From contig CAMVLO010000006.1 of NCBI GenBank assembly GCA_947168365.1, forward strand, positions 33,282 through 97,281: DNA of 64,000 nt. Reading direction: 5' to 3'. The notes beneath the pieces were generated by a model. It was not told the DNA's origin and made no database searches. It saw only the letters and a list, made by a program, of their open reading frames with translations. Each line of letters opens with the position of its first letter. Position 1 is the stretch's first letter. This document shows, piece after piece, positions 36,573 to 44,558 of the stretch. A program made the position numbers and the translations under genes. This DNA is from UBA3824 sp017541145. Lineage in GTDB: Bacteria > Bacteroidota > Bacteroidia > Bacteroidales > UBA3824.

Positions 36573-37676
36573 TTATACGAAATTGTCTCCGAATTGTACT
36601 TTTACAGCATTAACGATATTTTTGATATTCTGTTCGTTGGATTTTGGTACAATCAGCAAAAGACCGTCGCTTTGGGCAATGATGTAATCTTTCAGACCGT
36701 CAACCACTACAAGACGCTCGTCTGTATTGATAATACAACCTGTTGTATTGTTGAGAATAACTTTAGAACCCGCAACAGCGTTTCCGGCTTGGTCTCGTTT
36801 AGAGTTTTCGTAAAGCGAACCCCATGTACCAAGGTCAGACCATTGGAACAATGCCGGTATTACATATACACTTTGGTGTGATTCCATAATACCGTAGTCA
36901 ATAGAAATATTCTGACATTCAGGATAAATTGAATTGATAAATTCACGTTCTTTATCGGTATTATAAAAGTCCCAACCTTGCGAGAATTGCTCGTCGATAC
37001 CGGGTTGCAATTCGCGGAATGCGTTAACAATAGTTTTAACATTCCAAATGAAAATACCTGAGTTCCAGAAGAATTCTTTGCTTTCTAAAAATGCTTTAGC
37101 CATTTCGAGGTCAGGTTTTTCAGTAAAGAGTTTTACCTTTGTAACTTCGTGAACAGCGAGCGGATTTTCTCCTAATTTAGAATCGATTTGGATATAACCG
37201 TAACCTGTTTCGGGTCTTGTAGGAATAATACCGATAGTAAGAAGCGAATCGCTGAATTGTGTAAATTGCAAACCTCGAATAATTGTTTCTTCAAAACCTC
37301 TTTCATCGCCGATGTAATGATCGGCAGGAGAAACCACGATGTTGGCATTAGGATTAATAGCCATAATTTTATACGAGGCATAAGCTATACAAGGAGCAGT
37401 ATTTCTGCGAAGCGGTTCTACAAGAATATTGTTATTACTGAGTTCCGGCAATTGTTCGGAAACAATTTTCTCGTATGCTTCACCTGTAACAACAAAGATA
37501 TTTTCAGGCTTACAAATTTTAGCGAATCTGTCAAAAGTCTGTTGAAGGAGCGATCTTCCAACTCCCAAAATATCAAGAAATTGTTTTGGGTAAGAAGTTC
37601 TACTCTTTGGCCAGAAACGGCTTCCGATACCGCCGGCCATAATAACGCAGTAATAATTGTCGTCTAATTGTGCCAT
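36573..37676 (-). CDS. Mannose-1-phosphate guanylyltransferase
   Basis: This enzyme makes GDP-mannose from mannose-1-phosphate and GTP, feeding fucose, LPS, capsule and glycoprotein synthesis. The 367-residue length fits the monofunctional form without the isomerase domain. The nucleotidyltransferase signature VIMAGGIGSRFWPKSRTSYPKQFLDILG is at the N-terminus, VVSPADHYIGD holds the metal-binding site, and FTEKPDL...NSGIFIWN forms the sugar-binding part. It is a single-gene unit with a -7 box upstream and a terminator. Confidence 0.95.
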   Translation of the reverse strand: MAQLDDNYYCVIMAGGIGSRFWPKSRTSYPKQFLDILGVGRSLLQQTFDRFAKICKPENIFVVTGEAYEKIVSEQLPELSNNNILVEPLRRNTAPCIAYASYKIMAINPNANIVVSPADHYIGDERGFEETIIRGLQFTQFSDSLLTIGIIPTRPETGYGYIQIDSKLGENPLAVHEVTKVKLFTEKPDLEMAKAFLESKEFFWNSGIFIWNVKTIVNAFRELQPGIDEQFSQGWDFYNTDKEREFINSIYPECQNISIDYGIMESHQSVYVIPALFQWSDLGTWGSLYENSKRDQAGNAVAGSKVILNNTTGCIINTDERLVVVDGLKDYIIAQSDGLLLIVPKSNEQNIKNIVNAVKVQFGDNFV

Positions 37677-37705
37677 AAAGTAATTATTTGAGTGTGTATT
37701 GTCCG

Positions 37706-37713
37706 CAAAGTTA
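37706..37713 (-). promoter_or_regulatory. -7 box of the mannose-1-phosphate guanylyltransferase gene
   Basis: TAACTTTG on the minus strand, 29 nt before the start codon. The -33 element is weak. Confidence 0.5.
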
Positions 37714-37796
37714 AAAGTAATTTTTAAGGAAATAAAAAAAAATTATTTCTAATTTTTTCATTTAAATCATTTGATTTTGCACAATATTTGCAATTA

Positions 37797-37880
37797 TAGC
37801 CTTGTAAAATGATGTTTAAGGTTTTAGAGATTTGTTTATAAAGAGAAGGCGGACATGAAGTGATTCATGTTCGCCTTTTT
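37797..37880 (+). ncRNA. Candidate small transcript between a -7-like box and a strong terminator
   Basis: TAGCCTTG (37797-37804) is one mismatch from the -7 box. About 42 nt further a long hairpin starts, AAGGCG-G-ACATGAA with TTCATGT-T-CGCCTT (37846-37876), with a 4-nt loop and a run of T. No gene on either strand ends here. The transcript would be about 70 nt. A 10-codon frame (ATG at about 37810) lies inside but is probably chance. Confidence 0.4.
37846..37880 (+). terminator. Strong intrinsic terminator, plus strand
   Basis: A 13-14 bp stem with one G-T pair and a GTGA loop, followed by TTTTT. The minus-strand side lacks a good T tract, so it points to plus-strand transcription. Confidence 0.8.
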
Positions 37881-37881
37881 G

Positions 37882-38216
37882 ATTTATAATCAATTCAATT
37901 GTGAAAAACTTTTGCGCACCCACTGTTCATAATCAATTCAATCGTGAAAAACTTTTGCACACCCCCTATTCATAATCAATTCAATCGTGAAAAACTTTTG
38001 CGCACCCACTGTTCATTATCAATTCAATCGTGAAAAACTTTTGCACACCCCCTATTCATAATCAATTCAATCGTGAAAAACTTTTGCACACCCACTGTTC
38101 ATTATCAATTCAATCGTGAAAAACTTTTGCGCACCCACTGTTCATTATCAATTCAATTGTGAAAAACTTTTGCACACACACTGTTCATTATCAATTCAAT
38201 CGTGAAAAACTTTTTG
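37882..38216. repeat. Array of about 7.5 tandem copies of a 43-bp repeat
   Basis: Copies start at 37894, 37937, 37980, 38023, 38066, 38109, 38152 and 38195 (the last is partial). Each begins TTCAATCGTGAAAAACTTTT. The core GTGAAAAACTTTTGCAC is an imperfect palindrome. Differences cluster at three or four positions (GCGC/GCAC, CCACTG/CCCCTA, ATAATC/TTATC). Copies 2-3 and 4-5 look like an 86-bp higher-order duplication. The period is not a multiple of three and there are no variable spacers, so it is neither coding nor CRISPR. Confidence 0.9.
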
Positions 38217-38225
38217 AATACCCAT

Positions 38226-38257
38226 ATTCATATTCTTTTCATGAATAGTTTTTTTTA
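38226..38257 (+). terminator. Weak terminator-like hairpin after the repeat array
   Basis: ATTCAT and ATGAAT flank a 9-nt loop and are followed by AG and T8, oriented to the plus strand. The stem is only six AT-rich pairs. Confidence 0.35.
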
Positions 38258-38268
38258 GAAAAAGAGGA

Positions 38269-39018
38269 CTAAACAATTTTTTCCATAATGATAACAATCA
38301 TAAATCCTATAAGCAATGCAAATGTTGCTTGTTTTTGGTAACCGTGAGCATGTGTTTCGGGTATCATCTCGTCGCTGACAACGTACAACATCGCTCCTCC
38401 GGCAAAACTCAACATAAACGGCAGAAAATACATCGAAATACTACCAAGGAAATATCCGAGAAATACTCCTATCAGTTCCAAGATACAAATTACTACAGAT
38501 ATTAAAAATGTTCGGGTTTTGGAAACGCCTAACAAAAGTAACGGCGATATTACAACCATTCCTTCAGGGATATTTTGTAAAGCGATACCAAATGCTACTG
38601 ACCACGCTCCATGAATATTTTCTGTATTGTTGAACCCTACTCCGGTTGCCATTCCTTCGGGAAGCTTGTGTATGGCTATTGCGAGTACAAATAATAATAC
38701 TTTGTCGATTGATGAATTGTTGGAATGTTGCTCCAACTCAAGCCCCGTAATTTTGTGTAAATGAGGAGTTACGAAATCAATAAAATTCAAGAATACCGCA
38801 CCTGTTAATACGCCTAAAAAAGGCAGCCAGATGTGTTGTGTCATGTCCATAGAAGGCACAATCAATCCCAACACAGAAGCAGAAAGCATAACTCCGGCAC
38901 AAAATCCCATTACCGTATCGTTCCATTTGTGCGGAAGAGCCTTGATGCAAAATCCTAATACTGCGCCGATTAATGTTGCGATACTTAAACCCGTTGCGCA
39001 AATAATTACTTGTTCCAT
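38269..39018 (-). CDS. ZIP-family metal transporter (GufA/ZupT-like)
   Basis: A 249-residue inner-membrane protein with about eight hydrophobic segments that imports divalent metals such as zinc or iron. The metal-site motifs sit in neighbouring helices: IHKLPEGMATG and LQNIPEGMVV, the HxxPEG/QNxPEG pair of the GufA subgroup. A short His-containing loop (ETHAHGYQK) lies near the C-terminus. It has its own -7 box, so it is likely separate from the nucleotidyltransferase cluster upstream. Confidence 0.9.
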   Translation of the reverse strand: MEQVIICATGLSIATLIGAVLGFCIKALPHKWNDTVMGFCAGVMLSASVLGLIVPSMDMTQHIWLPFLGVLTGAVFLNFIDFVTPHLHKITGLELEQHSNNSSIDKVLLFVLAIAIHKLPEGMATGVGFNNTENIHGAWSVAFGIALQNIPEGMVVISPLLLLGVSKTRTFLISVVICILELIGVFLGYFLGSISMYFLPFMLSFAGGAMLYVVSDEMIPETHAHGYQKQATFALLIGFMIVIIMEKIV

Positions 39019-39047
39019 ATTCTAAACTCAAATTAAGATTACTTACG

Positions 39048-39055
39048 CAAAATTA
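39048..39055 (-). promoter_or_regulatory. -7 box of the ZIP transporter gene
   Basis: TAATTTTG on the minus strand, 30 nt before the start codon; -33 not clear. Confidence 0.45.
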
Positions 39056-39064
39056 GAAAATTTA

Positions 39065-40174
39065 TTAATAAGTACGATTGTTTTTTATAATTTTTCTTAA
39101 TTGTCGGTATCGAAAATAAATTGTAATGATATAAATACCATTCCAAAACGTATCGCAAGGGTAATGAAAGAAATGTCTGTACTGATGAATAGTACGTTTG
39201 ATGAATCTTTTGAAATGAGAATCTGTATCTTTCAATTGCAAACGGTGGTCGGAATATCCAAAGTTACCTGTTAAAAAAATTTCGTTCAAGAGGAATTTTC
39301 CGTTTCTGATATCAGGTGTAAAAAGCAAATATTTATTGTCTAAACAAAATACCGATTGCAAAACATACATCAGAGATTTAGCGAATTTAGTTAAACCAAA
39401 TTCTTTAATCTTGGTTTTAACTTCAATAATATCAACACTCTGAACATCGATACAATTAATCAAAAGATAATAATAATCCATGATTTGACGCATACCGATA
39501 CCGAGTTCAAAAAAATGTCGATAGATATGAATAAGCTGATACACCAAATTCATTTCGGGATTTGGAATTATGATGTCGTTACCGTCGGGCAAAAGAGTTT
39601 TTGAGAAAAGTGATTTCTGTTGAATATCATCAAACCACTTCCCTACCCTTTTGGATTTAAACGGATTAGGCAACGATGCGGCTTTGTAATGCAATTCCAC
39701 TTCGGTATCACGAAAAACAGGGAAATCAATATCTTGGTCGGTAGCTTCGCGGGGATGTTTTACGGAGTTGACATATTTTAGAACTTTATCGAAACCGCCG
39801 TCTACCCAAATATCAATATCACCGGATTGTCTCAACAGAGGTTCGGGATAAAAAGTTGCATTGCCCTGCCCTTTTAGGAAACAAACTTTGAAACCTGCTT
39901 GATGTAATTTTTGTTGCAACAAGACACACCTTTTGTTGATGTCGAGATTCTTATTTTGAATTTTACCGCTCCATCCCAAGAATTTCAATTCGATTTCCAA
40001 AGGCGGATGTTGTTCAATCGGAAGTTTTTGAATCCCTAAAAAACATATTCCCACCAACGACTGAGATTTGGAAATTTCATACAAAACTTTCCATTCATCA
40101 GGCGAAGGGACACAATCGAAACAATTTTTGATACCAATCGCAATTTTTAGTAACTCCAAAAACTTTTCGCGCAT
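39065..40174 (-). CDS. Nucleotidyltransferase family protein (NTP_transf_5), copy 1
   Basis: A 369-residue protein of the uncharacterised nucleotidyltransferase family (PF14907 type). The catalytic block FLKGQGNATFYP...SGDIDIWVDGG is intact, with the two metal-binding Asp in GDIDIWV (118-124). A helical C-terminal half follows (LVYQLIHIYRHFFELGIGMRQIMDYY). Homologues in some lasso-peptide clusters modify a phosphorylated peptide; that is family knowledge, not shown here. It is clearly paralogous to the gene at 40933-42021 and lies 27 nt after the kinase gene, the last gene of the cluster. Confidence 0.85.
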   Translation of the reverse strand: MREKFLELLKIAIGIKNCFDCVPSPDEWKVLYEISKSQSLVGICFLGIQKLPIEQHPPLEIELKFLGWSGKIQNKNLDINKRCVLLQQKLHQAGFKVCFLKGQGNATFYPEPLLRQSGDIDIWVDGGFDKVLKYVNSVKHPREATDQDIDFPVFRDTEVELHYKAASLPNPFKSKRVGKWFDDIQQKSLFSKTLLPDGNDIIIPNPEMNLVYQLIHIYRHFFELGIGMRQIMDYYYLLINCIDVQSVDIIEVKTKIKEFGLTKFAKSLMYVLQSVFCLDNKYLLFTPDIRNGKFLLNEIFLTGNFGYSDHRLQLKDTDSHFKRFIKRTIHQYRHFFHYPCDTFWNGIYIITIYFRYRQLRKIIKNNRTY

Positions 40175-40201
40175 GATAAAATTTGCTTTTTACTACAAAA
40201 A

Positions 40202-40930
40202 TTACTTAGTCAAACCTTCGTATGCAACGCGTGCAGAATCTATATCTTGGTTGCAACCCAAAATATAAAATCTAACTTTTTTCATCAAACAATCTAACGA
40301 CTGAAGGGCTTTCAATTTCAAAAGACTGTTGTTAGGCAGATAAGTTTGAAGCATCATATAATCCAAAGCCTCGGCAGAAGAAATTTCACGAATAGAATTA
40401 ATTTCAGCACGAGTTAGGATTATGACAGATTTCAACGGTACTTTGATATTGTTGCTCAAATGATGTTTTCCGTCCCAAGGAGTTCCGTAAATCAAAGATG
40501 TAGAAACATCCACAAGAGGTTTATCGTCATTTACCATGGTAACTCGTTTTCCAAAAAATTTACGCCAGTTTCTGGTATGAGTACTTTTGCCCGTACCGCT
40601 TTTAGCAATAAAGATGTAAGCGTTGTTATCAATTTCGAGACAAGACCCGTGAATCAAAAGAATATTATAATCCAAAAGTTTTTCAGCGATTTTTCTGTAA
40701 ACTGCAAGAGTTTCAAGATAATCGGGAGTTTCCACAATACCGGTTTCACCTTCAAGTTCGTGTACCTTTTGAGATTCAACACGTTCAAAATCAATATCCT
40801 CCTCAGAAGTAACGACTTCAAATTCCGGTTCAGAGTTAGAAACATAATCCTTACACATCTGATGTATTTGCTGATACAACGATGTAATTTTAATTATATG
40901 ATTGGCAAAACAATAAACTCCGTGATACAT
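40202..40930 (-). CDS. HprK-like P-loop serine kinase of a peptide-tailoring cluster
   Basis: A 242-residue protein related to the C-terminal kinase domain of HPr kinase. The P-loop AKSGTGKST is at 109-117, preceded by LLIHGSCLEI (the strand that in HprK carries HG), and followed by the acidic pair in MVNDDKPLV (135-136). It lacks the HprK N-terminal domain and the HPr-binding loop. Such orphan kinases phosphorylate peptide C-termini in paeninodin-type lasso clusters. The gene sits between two nucleotidyltransferase paralogues, 2 nt after one and 27 nt before the other. Confidence 0.82.
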   Translation of the reverse strand: MYHGVYCFANHIIKITSLYQQIHQMCKDYVSNSEPEFEVVTSEEDIDFERVESQKVHELEGETGIVETPDYLETLAVYRKIAEKLLDYNILLIHGSCLEIDNNAYIFIAKSGTGKSTHTRNWRKFFGKRVTMVNDDKPLVDVSTSLIYGTPWDGKHHLSNNIKVPLKSVIILTRAEINSIREISSAEALDYMMLQTYLPNNSLLKLKALQSLDCLMKKVRFYILGCNQDIDSARVAYEGLTK

Positions 40931-40932
40931 AA

Positions 40933-42021
40933 TTATCTAACGAGATATTTAAAAAGTTTAACAATATTACTTTTAATTTTACGAACAAAATCCCACATCC
41001 ATTTCATCGGATAATAAGGAATTAATCTCATAGAATAAAACAGAGAATTGATTTTACGGATCACTTTAGAATTTTGTTTGTTTTTAATTTTAAAACTATT
41101 GTAATATCCGAAATTACCGGATCTAAAAATTTCATTCAATAAGTATTTACCACGCCAATTGTTTGGTTTACAAATCATAGCAGACTCAGGCAAATGGAAA
41201 ATTTCTTTTAATACACTCATCAAAGCCGCTGCGAAAGAATGTAAACGAACTTTTTTTACAACTTTATCAAGATGTTTGAAATCAACATTATGATTATAAG
41301 CATCAATCAAAACAAAATAGAAATCTATAATTTGTCTAAACCCGATACCGCCAAGCCAAAAATGTTTGAATATATGTAATAGTTGATGAATTATATTTGT
41401 TTCATAATCAAGAGCAGAAATATTTTTTCCATTAGGAAGAGTAAGAGAGAAATCATTATTCTCTAATTTTTCTTGAAAATAAGGAATTGTTTTTTTAACA
41501 ATCCAAGATGTACGACTATAACCTAAACGATAATGCAATTCTACAGATACATCGCTAAAGCAATCATAAACAAAATGTTCACCATTATGATGAAGATCTT
41601 TAGACTGTTTACTTGCATACTCTTTTACAAGTTCTTTACCGCCTTCTACCCAAACATCGATATCACCGCACTGACGACAAAAAGGATCGGGATAGCGGAC
41701 AGCATTGGTCTGACCTTTCAAAAAAGCAATATGTTTGAAACCGTCGTCCTGAAGTTTTTGCTGCAATTGTGCACATCTGTCATTTAAGAGCTGATTACGT
41801 TTTGAAATTATATTGTAAAAAGCCAACCACTGCAAAAAAATCGACTGCGGAGGAAATTGTTCTTTTGGTAATTTGGAAAGTGCTGTGTAACAAAATCCTA
41901 AAACAGCTTGCTGCTTGGAAATTGCAAATAATTGCGACCATTCGCTTTCAGAGGGAATCCGTGAAAGACGGTCAGAATTTCCAATCGCGATGTTTAATAA
42001 CTCAAGAAAAAGTTGCTGCAT
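40933..42021 (-). CDS. Nucleotidyltransferase family protein (NTP_transf_5), copy 2
   Basis: A 362-residue paralogue of the 39065-40174 product. The two align from the first residue (FLELLNIAIG against FLELLKIAIG, then KLPKEQFPP against KLPIEQHPP). The active-site block is CGDIDVWVEGG (118-128) with both Asp retained, and FLKGQTNAVRYPDP before it. The C-terminal helical region (IIHQLLHIFKHFWLGGIGFRQIIDFYF) is also shared. A TAATTTTG box at 42045-42052 may give it an internal promoter. Its stop is 2 nt before the kinase start. Confidence 0.85.
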   Translation of the reverse strand: MQQLFLELLNIAIGNSDRLSRIPSESEWSQLFAISKQQAVLGFCYTALSKLPKEQFPPQSIFLQWLAFYNIISKRNQLLNDRCAQLQQKLQDDGFKHIAFLKGQTNAVRYPDPFCRQCGDIDVWVEGGKELVKEYASKQSKDLHHNGEHFVYDCFSDVSVELHYRLGYSRTSWIVKKTIPYFQEKLENNDFSLTLPNGKNISALDYETNIIHQLLHIFKHFWLGGIGFRQIIDFYFVLIDAYNHNVDFKHLDKVVKKVRLHSFAAALMSVLKEIFHLPESAMICKPNNWRGKYLLNEIFRSGNFGYYNSFKIKNKQNSKVIRKINSLFYSMRLIPYYPMKWMWDFVRKIKSNIVKLFKYLVR

Positions 42022-42044
42022 AATTTTATGAGAATAGTTTTCAG

Positions 42045-42052
42045 CAAAATTA
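42045..42052 (-). promoter_or_regulatory. Possible internal -7 box in the PqqD cluster
   Basis: TAATTTTG on the minus strand in the 48-nt gap between the ABC exporter gene and nucleotidyltransferase copy 2. The -33 element is unclear. Confidence 0.4.
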
Positions 42053-42069
42053 TATTATTTCTTGTAAAT

Positions 42070-43704
42070 CTACAAAACCAAACATTCGTTCATATATTTT
42101 TTTACAGCAGAATGATGAGTAATCCAAATAATGGTTTTGTCTGATTGATAATGTTTTAGGTTTGTAAGGATTTTGTTTTCAGTAATTTCATCAAGAGCAG
42201 AGCAAGCCTCGTCCATAAGCATAATTTTTCCGGGCTGAAGCAACGCTCGTGCAATTGCAATACGTTGAGCCTGACCCTCAGAAAGTCCGTTACCTTGTTC
42301 AGCGCACTGCAAATCCAAACCTTTGGGATTCGACATCACAAAATCTGCCGATGCAATTTTCAGAGCGTCAATCATTTCCTCATCGGTGGCATCAGCTTTT
42401 CCGATTCTGAGATTTTCTCTTACTGTTCCTGACATCAAACTGTTACCCTGAGGAACGTACATAAAATTGCAACGTAATGACGGATTCATTTCGATTTCAG
42501 AATCTTCGTTGTACAATTTTATCGAGCCGGAATCTTTTTTCAAGATATTGATTAACAATCGAATCAAAGTAGATTTTCCAGCTCCGGTCTCTCCTACAAT
42601 AGCCGTAGAAACTCCGGGTCGAAAATTATAAGTAAGATTATTGATTGTGGGTTTGGAATTTCCGGGATATGTAAAACTCAAATCTTGAATTTTCAAACCT
42701 ACTTTGCCATCAAGAAAACATTGAGTCTCAACAGATTCTTGCTCCAGATTTGAAACTTCTTTTAATCTGTCAACCGAAGTAAGAGTCTGAATAAGAGACG
42801 GAATATATCTCGACATATTTACAATCGGATTTTGTACTTGATTTACAAGTTGCAAAAAAGCAGTCATCATGCCGTACGTAACTGTACCGTACAAAATACC
42901 AAACGCACCCCAGCAAAATGCCACACAATATCCTGCCGAAAATCCCAACGACACAAACAACCTTGCACGAGAAGAATAATTAACACGCTGCAACGATAAA
43001 GTTTTCAACTCATTTTGCATTTTTGACAAAGTATCAACAGAGCGTTGTACTTTCAACATACACATCAACAAAACGCGTTTTAAAATGCTTTCTTGGAGAT
43101 GACTTTGTATTTTGGAATCTTTGTTACGGATTTCGGAAGTTAAACGACGCAAGGTTCTAAAATATACTTTGCTGACAATCAGAGCAATCGGCATGATAAT
43201 CAGTAAAATCCAAAGTAAATTTTTCTGCATGGAAAACAGAAACAACGATGCCATTAAAAGTTGAAACGAAGAAACCAAAATGGCTGGAATATGCTCGTTG
43301 ATTGTAGTTGTAACGGTAGAAATATCACCTTCGAGACGGTTGACCAAATCTCCGGTATGAAATTGCTCTTTGCCGTTCCAACAAGAATTCATAATATGCT
43401 TGTAAATATTGGCTCTCAATTGGTTACTAACATCCAAACGATTTTTCTCACGGTAACGGGAAAATTGTAATACGATAAAAAGTTGCAACAAAATAGTAAA
43501 AACCATAACTCCAACCCCAAAATAAATATCACCGTTGGATTTGGCTGTTGCAATATCTACAATATGTTTGCTTACCCAAACAAAAAAAAGTGAAAGGCAT
43601 ACACGAAAAAATCCTACAAGACAATTAATAACGAAACTATAACGCAGTCCGTCAATTTGTTGCCATGTCCATTTTACAGCATTGAATACGTCACGTCGAA
43701 GCAT
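42070..43704 (-). CDS. ABC exporter (fused membrane and ATPase domains) of the PqqD cluster
   Basis: A 544-residue half-transporter that should act as a homodimer in the inner membrane. The exporter-type membrane domain (about 1-310) has six hydrophobic segments. The ATPase domain has Walker A GETGAGKST, Q-loop YVPQGNS, signature LSEGQAQR, Walker B IMLMDEACSALD and the switch His in ITHHS. There is no N-terminal C39 peptidase domain, so leader removal would need another protease. The start codon abuts the stop of the SipW-like peptidase gene, which implies translational coupling. Confidence 0.92.
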   Translation of the reverse strand: MLRRDVFNAVKWTWQQIDGLRYSFVINCLVGFFRVCLSLFFVWVSKHIVDIATAKSNGDIYFGVGVMVFTILLQLFIVLQFSRYREKNRLDVSNQLRANIYKHIMNSCWNGKEQFHTGDLVNRLEGDISTVTTTINEHIPAILVSSFQLLMASLFLFSMQKNLLWILLIIMPIALIVSKVYFRTLRRLTSEIRNKDSKIQSHLQESILKRVLLMCMLKVQRSVDTLSKMQNELKTLSLQRVNYSSRARLFVSLGFSAGYCVAFCWGAFGILYGTVTYGMMTAFLQLVNQVQNPIVNMSRYIPSLIQTLTSVDRLKEVSNLEQESVETQCFLDGKVGLKIQDLSFTYPGNSKPTINNLTYNFRPGVSTAIVGETGAGKSTLIRLLINILKKDSGSIKLYNEDSEIEMNPSLRCNFMYVPQGNSLMSGTVRENLRIGKADATDEEMIDALKIASADFVMSNPKGLDLQCAEQGNGLSEGQAQRIAIARALLQPGKIMLMDEACSALDEITENKILTNLKHYQSDKTIIWITHHSAVKKYMNECLVL

Positions 43705-44151
43705 TTAGTGAAAGATTTTCCGTTTAAGTTTTGGCAAAATACATTGAAAAAAAAATAACCACAAAGCCCTCATCGGATAAAACAACCATTGTAAAACAGA
43801 ATACAAACGCATTTTGAAACTATTCATTTCCAAACGTTTGCCATCTCGAATTACAGCAGTAAGCACACCAATAATATGTTTGTCGGAAATTCCCCGTTCA
43901 AGATACCATTGATTGTCACCACAGATTACATAATCTTTTTTGCGAACCCACATCACTCGGTGAAGTACGTATTTGCCATCGTCACGTTTGAAAAGAGGAC
44001 AGTCAAGAATACGCAAACGTTTATCTGTCTTGCGATTGATGATTAAAATATCACGATGTTCTCTCAACAACGGCATCATTGAATTACCAGTGTTGGTATA
44101 AACTAATTGACCATCACGCTCAAGAATATCTTCAAAATTAAACGTTGGCAT
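43705..44151 (-). CDS. Small S24/S26-type (SipW-like) signal peptidase
   Basis: A 148-residue protease-like protein. GNSMMPLL has the nucleophile Ser24. Instead of a Lys base, the sequence YVLHRV (61-66) places His64 where ER-type/SipW signal peptidases carry their catalytic His, and CGDN (78-81) matches the conserved GD box. There is no N-terminal membrane helix; a hydrophobic, aromatic stretch near 110-138 (LQWLFYPMRALWLFFF) probably associates with the membrane. It lies between pqqD (16 nt) and the ABC exporter (0 nt), so it may remove a leader peptide before export. Confidence 0.8.
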   Translation of the reverse strand: MPTFNFEDILERDGQLVYTNTGNSMMPLLREHRDILIINRKTDKRLRILDCPLFKRDDGKYVLHRVMWVRKKDYVICGDNQWYLERGISDKHIIGVLTAVIRDGKRLEMNSFKMRLYSVLQWLFYPMRALWLFFFQCILPKLKRKIFH

Positions 44152-44167
44152 CTCTCAAAAAAAAGAT

Positions 44168-44437
44168 TTATTCCGTTACTAAATTGTTTTTATGAAGCAA
44201 TGATGTTATCCGTTGGATATCAGACTGAATATCTTCCTGATGTTCTGAACCGTAGATTTTCAACATGGATTCAAGAGTCTGTTGTTCAGAAAGTCCGTCC
44301 TGAAGAAATGAAAATATTTTTGCTCCCGACTCGTTGAGTTTTATTACACCATGAAAATTTTCAGAACCTTTGCCTGTAGCAACTGCTACGTATGTGCCGG
44401 CAACAGACTGAAGTTCAAAATGAAATTTGAGTTTCAT
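44168..44437 (-). CDS. PqqD-family peptide-binding protein (RRE-like)
   Basis: An 89-residue protein with the PqqD fold pattern: paired beta strands (FELQSVAGTYVAVATG), GVIKLNESGAKIFSFLQDGLSEQQTLESML, then a helix ending in LHKNNLVTE. In RiPP pathways PqqD-type domains recognise the leader peptide. It is the first gene of the cluster. The putative promoter and a large inverted repeat lie just upstream at 44463-44519. No radical SAM partner is next to it, which distinguishes this locus from PQQ- or SPASM-type clusters. Confidence 0.85.
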   Translation of the reverse strand: MKLKFHFELQSVAGTYVAVATGKGSENFHGVIKLNESGAKIFSFLQDGLSEQQTLESMLKIYGSEHQEDIQSDIQRITSLLHKNNLVTE

Positions 44438-44462
44438 AAGTTTTAGTTTTTAAGTTAAAAAA

Positions 44463-44519
44463 CAAAATTAGAGACAAAGTTGATTTAATAAAATTGTAAA
44501 AAAACAACGATGTCTCTAA
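44463..44519 (-). promoter_or_regulatory. Inverted repeat overlapping the -7 box of pqqD; possible metG terminator or operator
   Basis: TTAGAGACA (44468-44476) and TGTCTCTAA (44511-44519) are perfect inverted copies 34 nt apart. The promoter-proximal arm overlaps the -7 box TAATTTTG (44463-44470, minus strand). The stem followed by TTTTG and T6 could end metG transcription, but the 34-nt loop is long. An operator for the cluster is the alternative. Confidence 0.5.
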
Positions 44520-44558
44520 CTTTTACATTATTTTGTTGAAAAAAATTAATAATCCGTA

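Noticed and set aside
37882..38216. CRISPR array
   Set aside because: The units are contiguous, with no variable spacers, and no cas genes are nearby; it is a simple tandem repeat.
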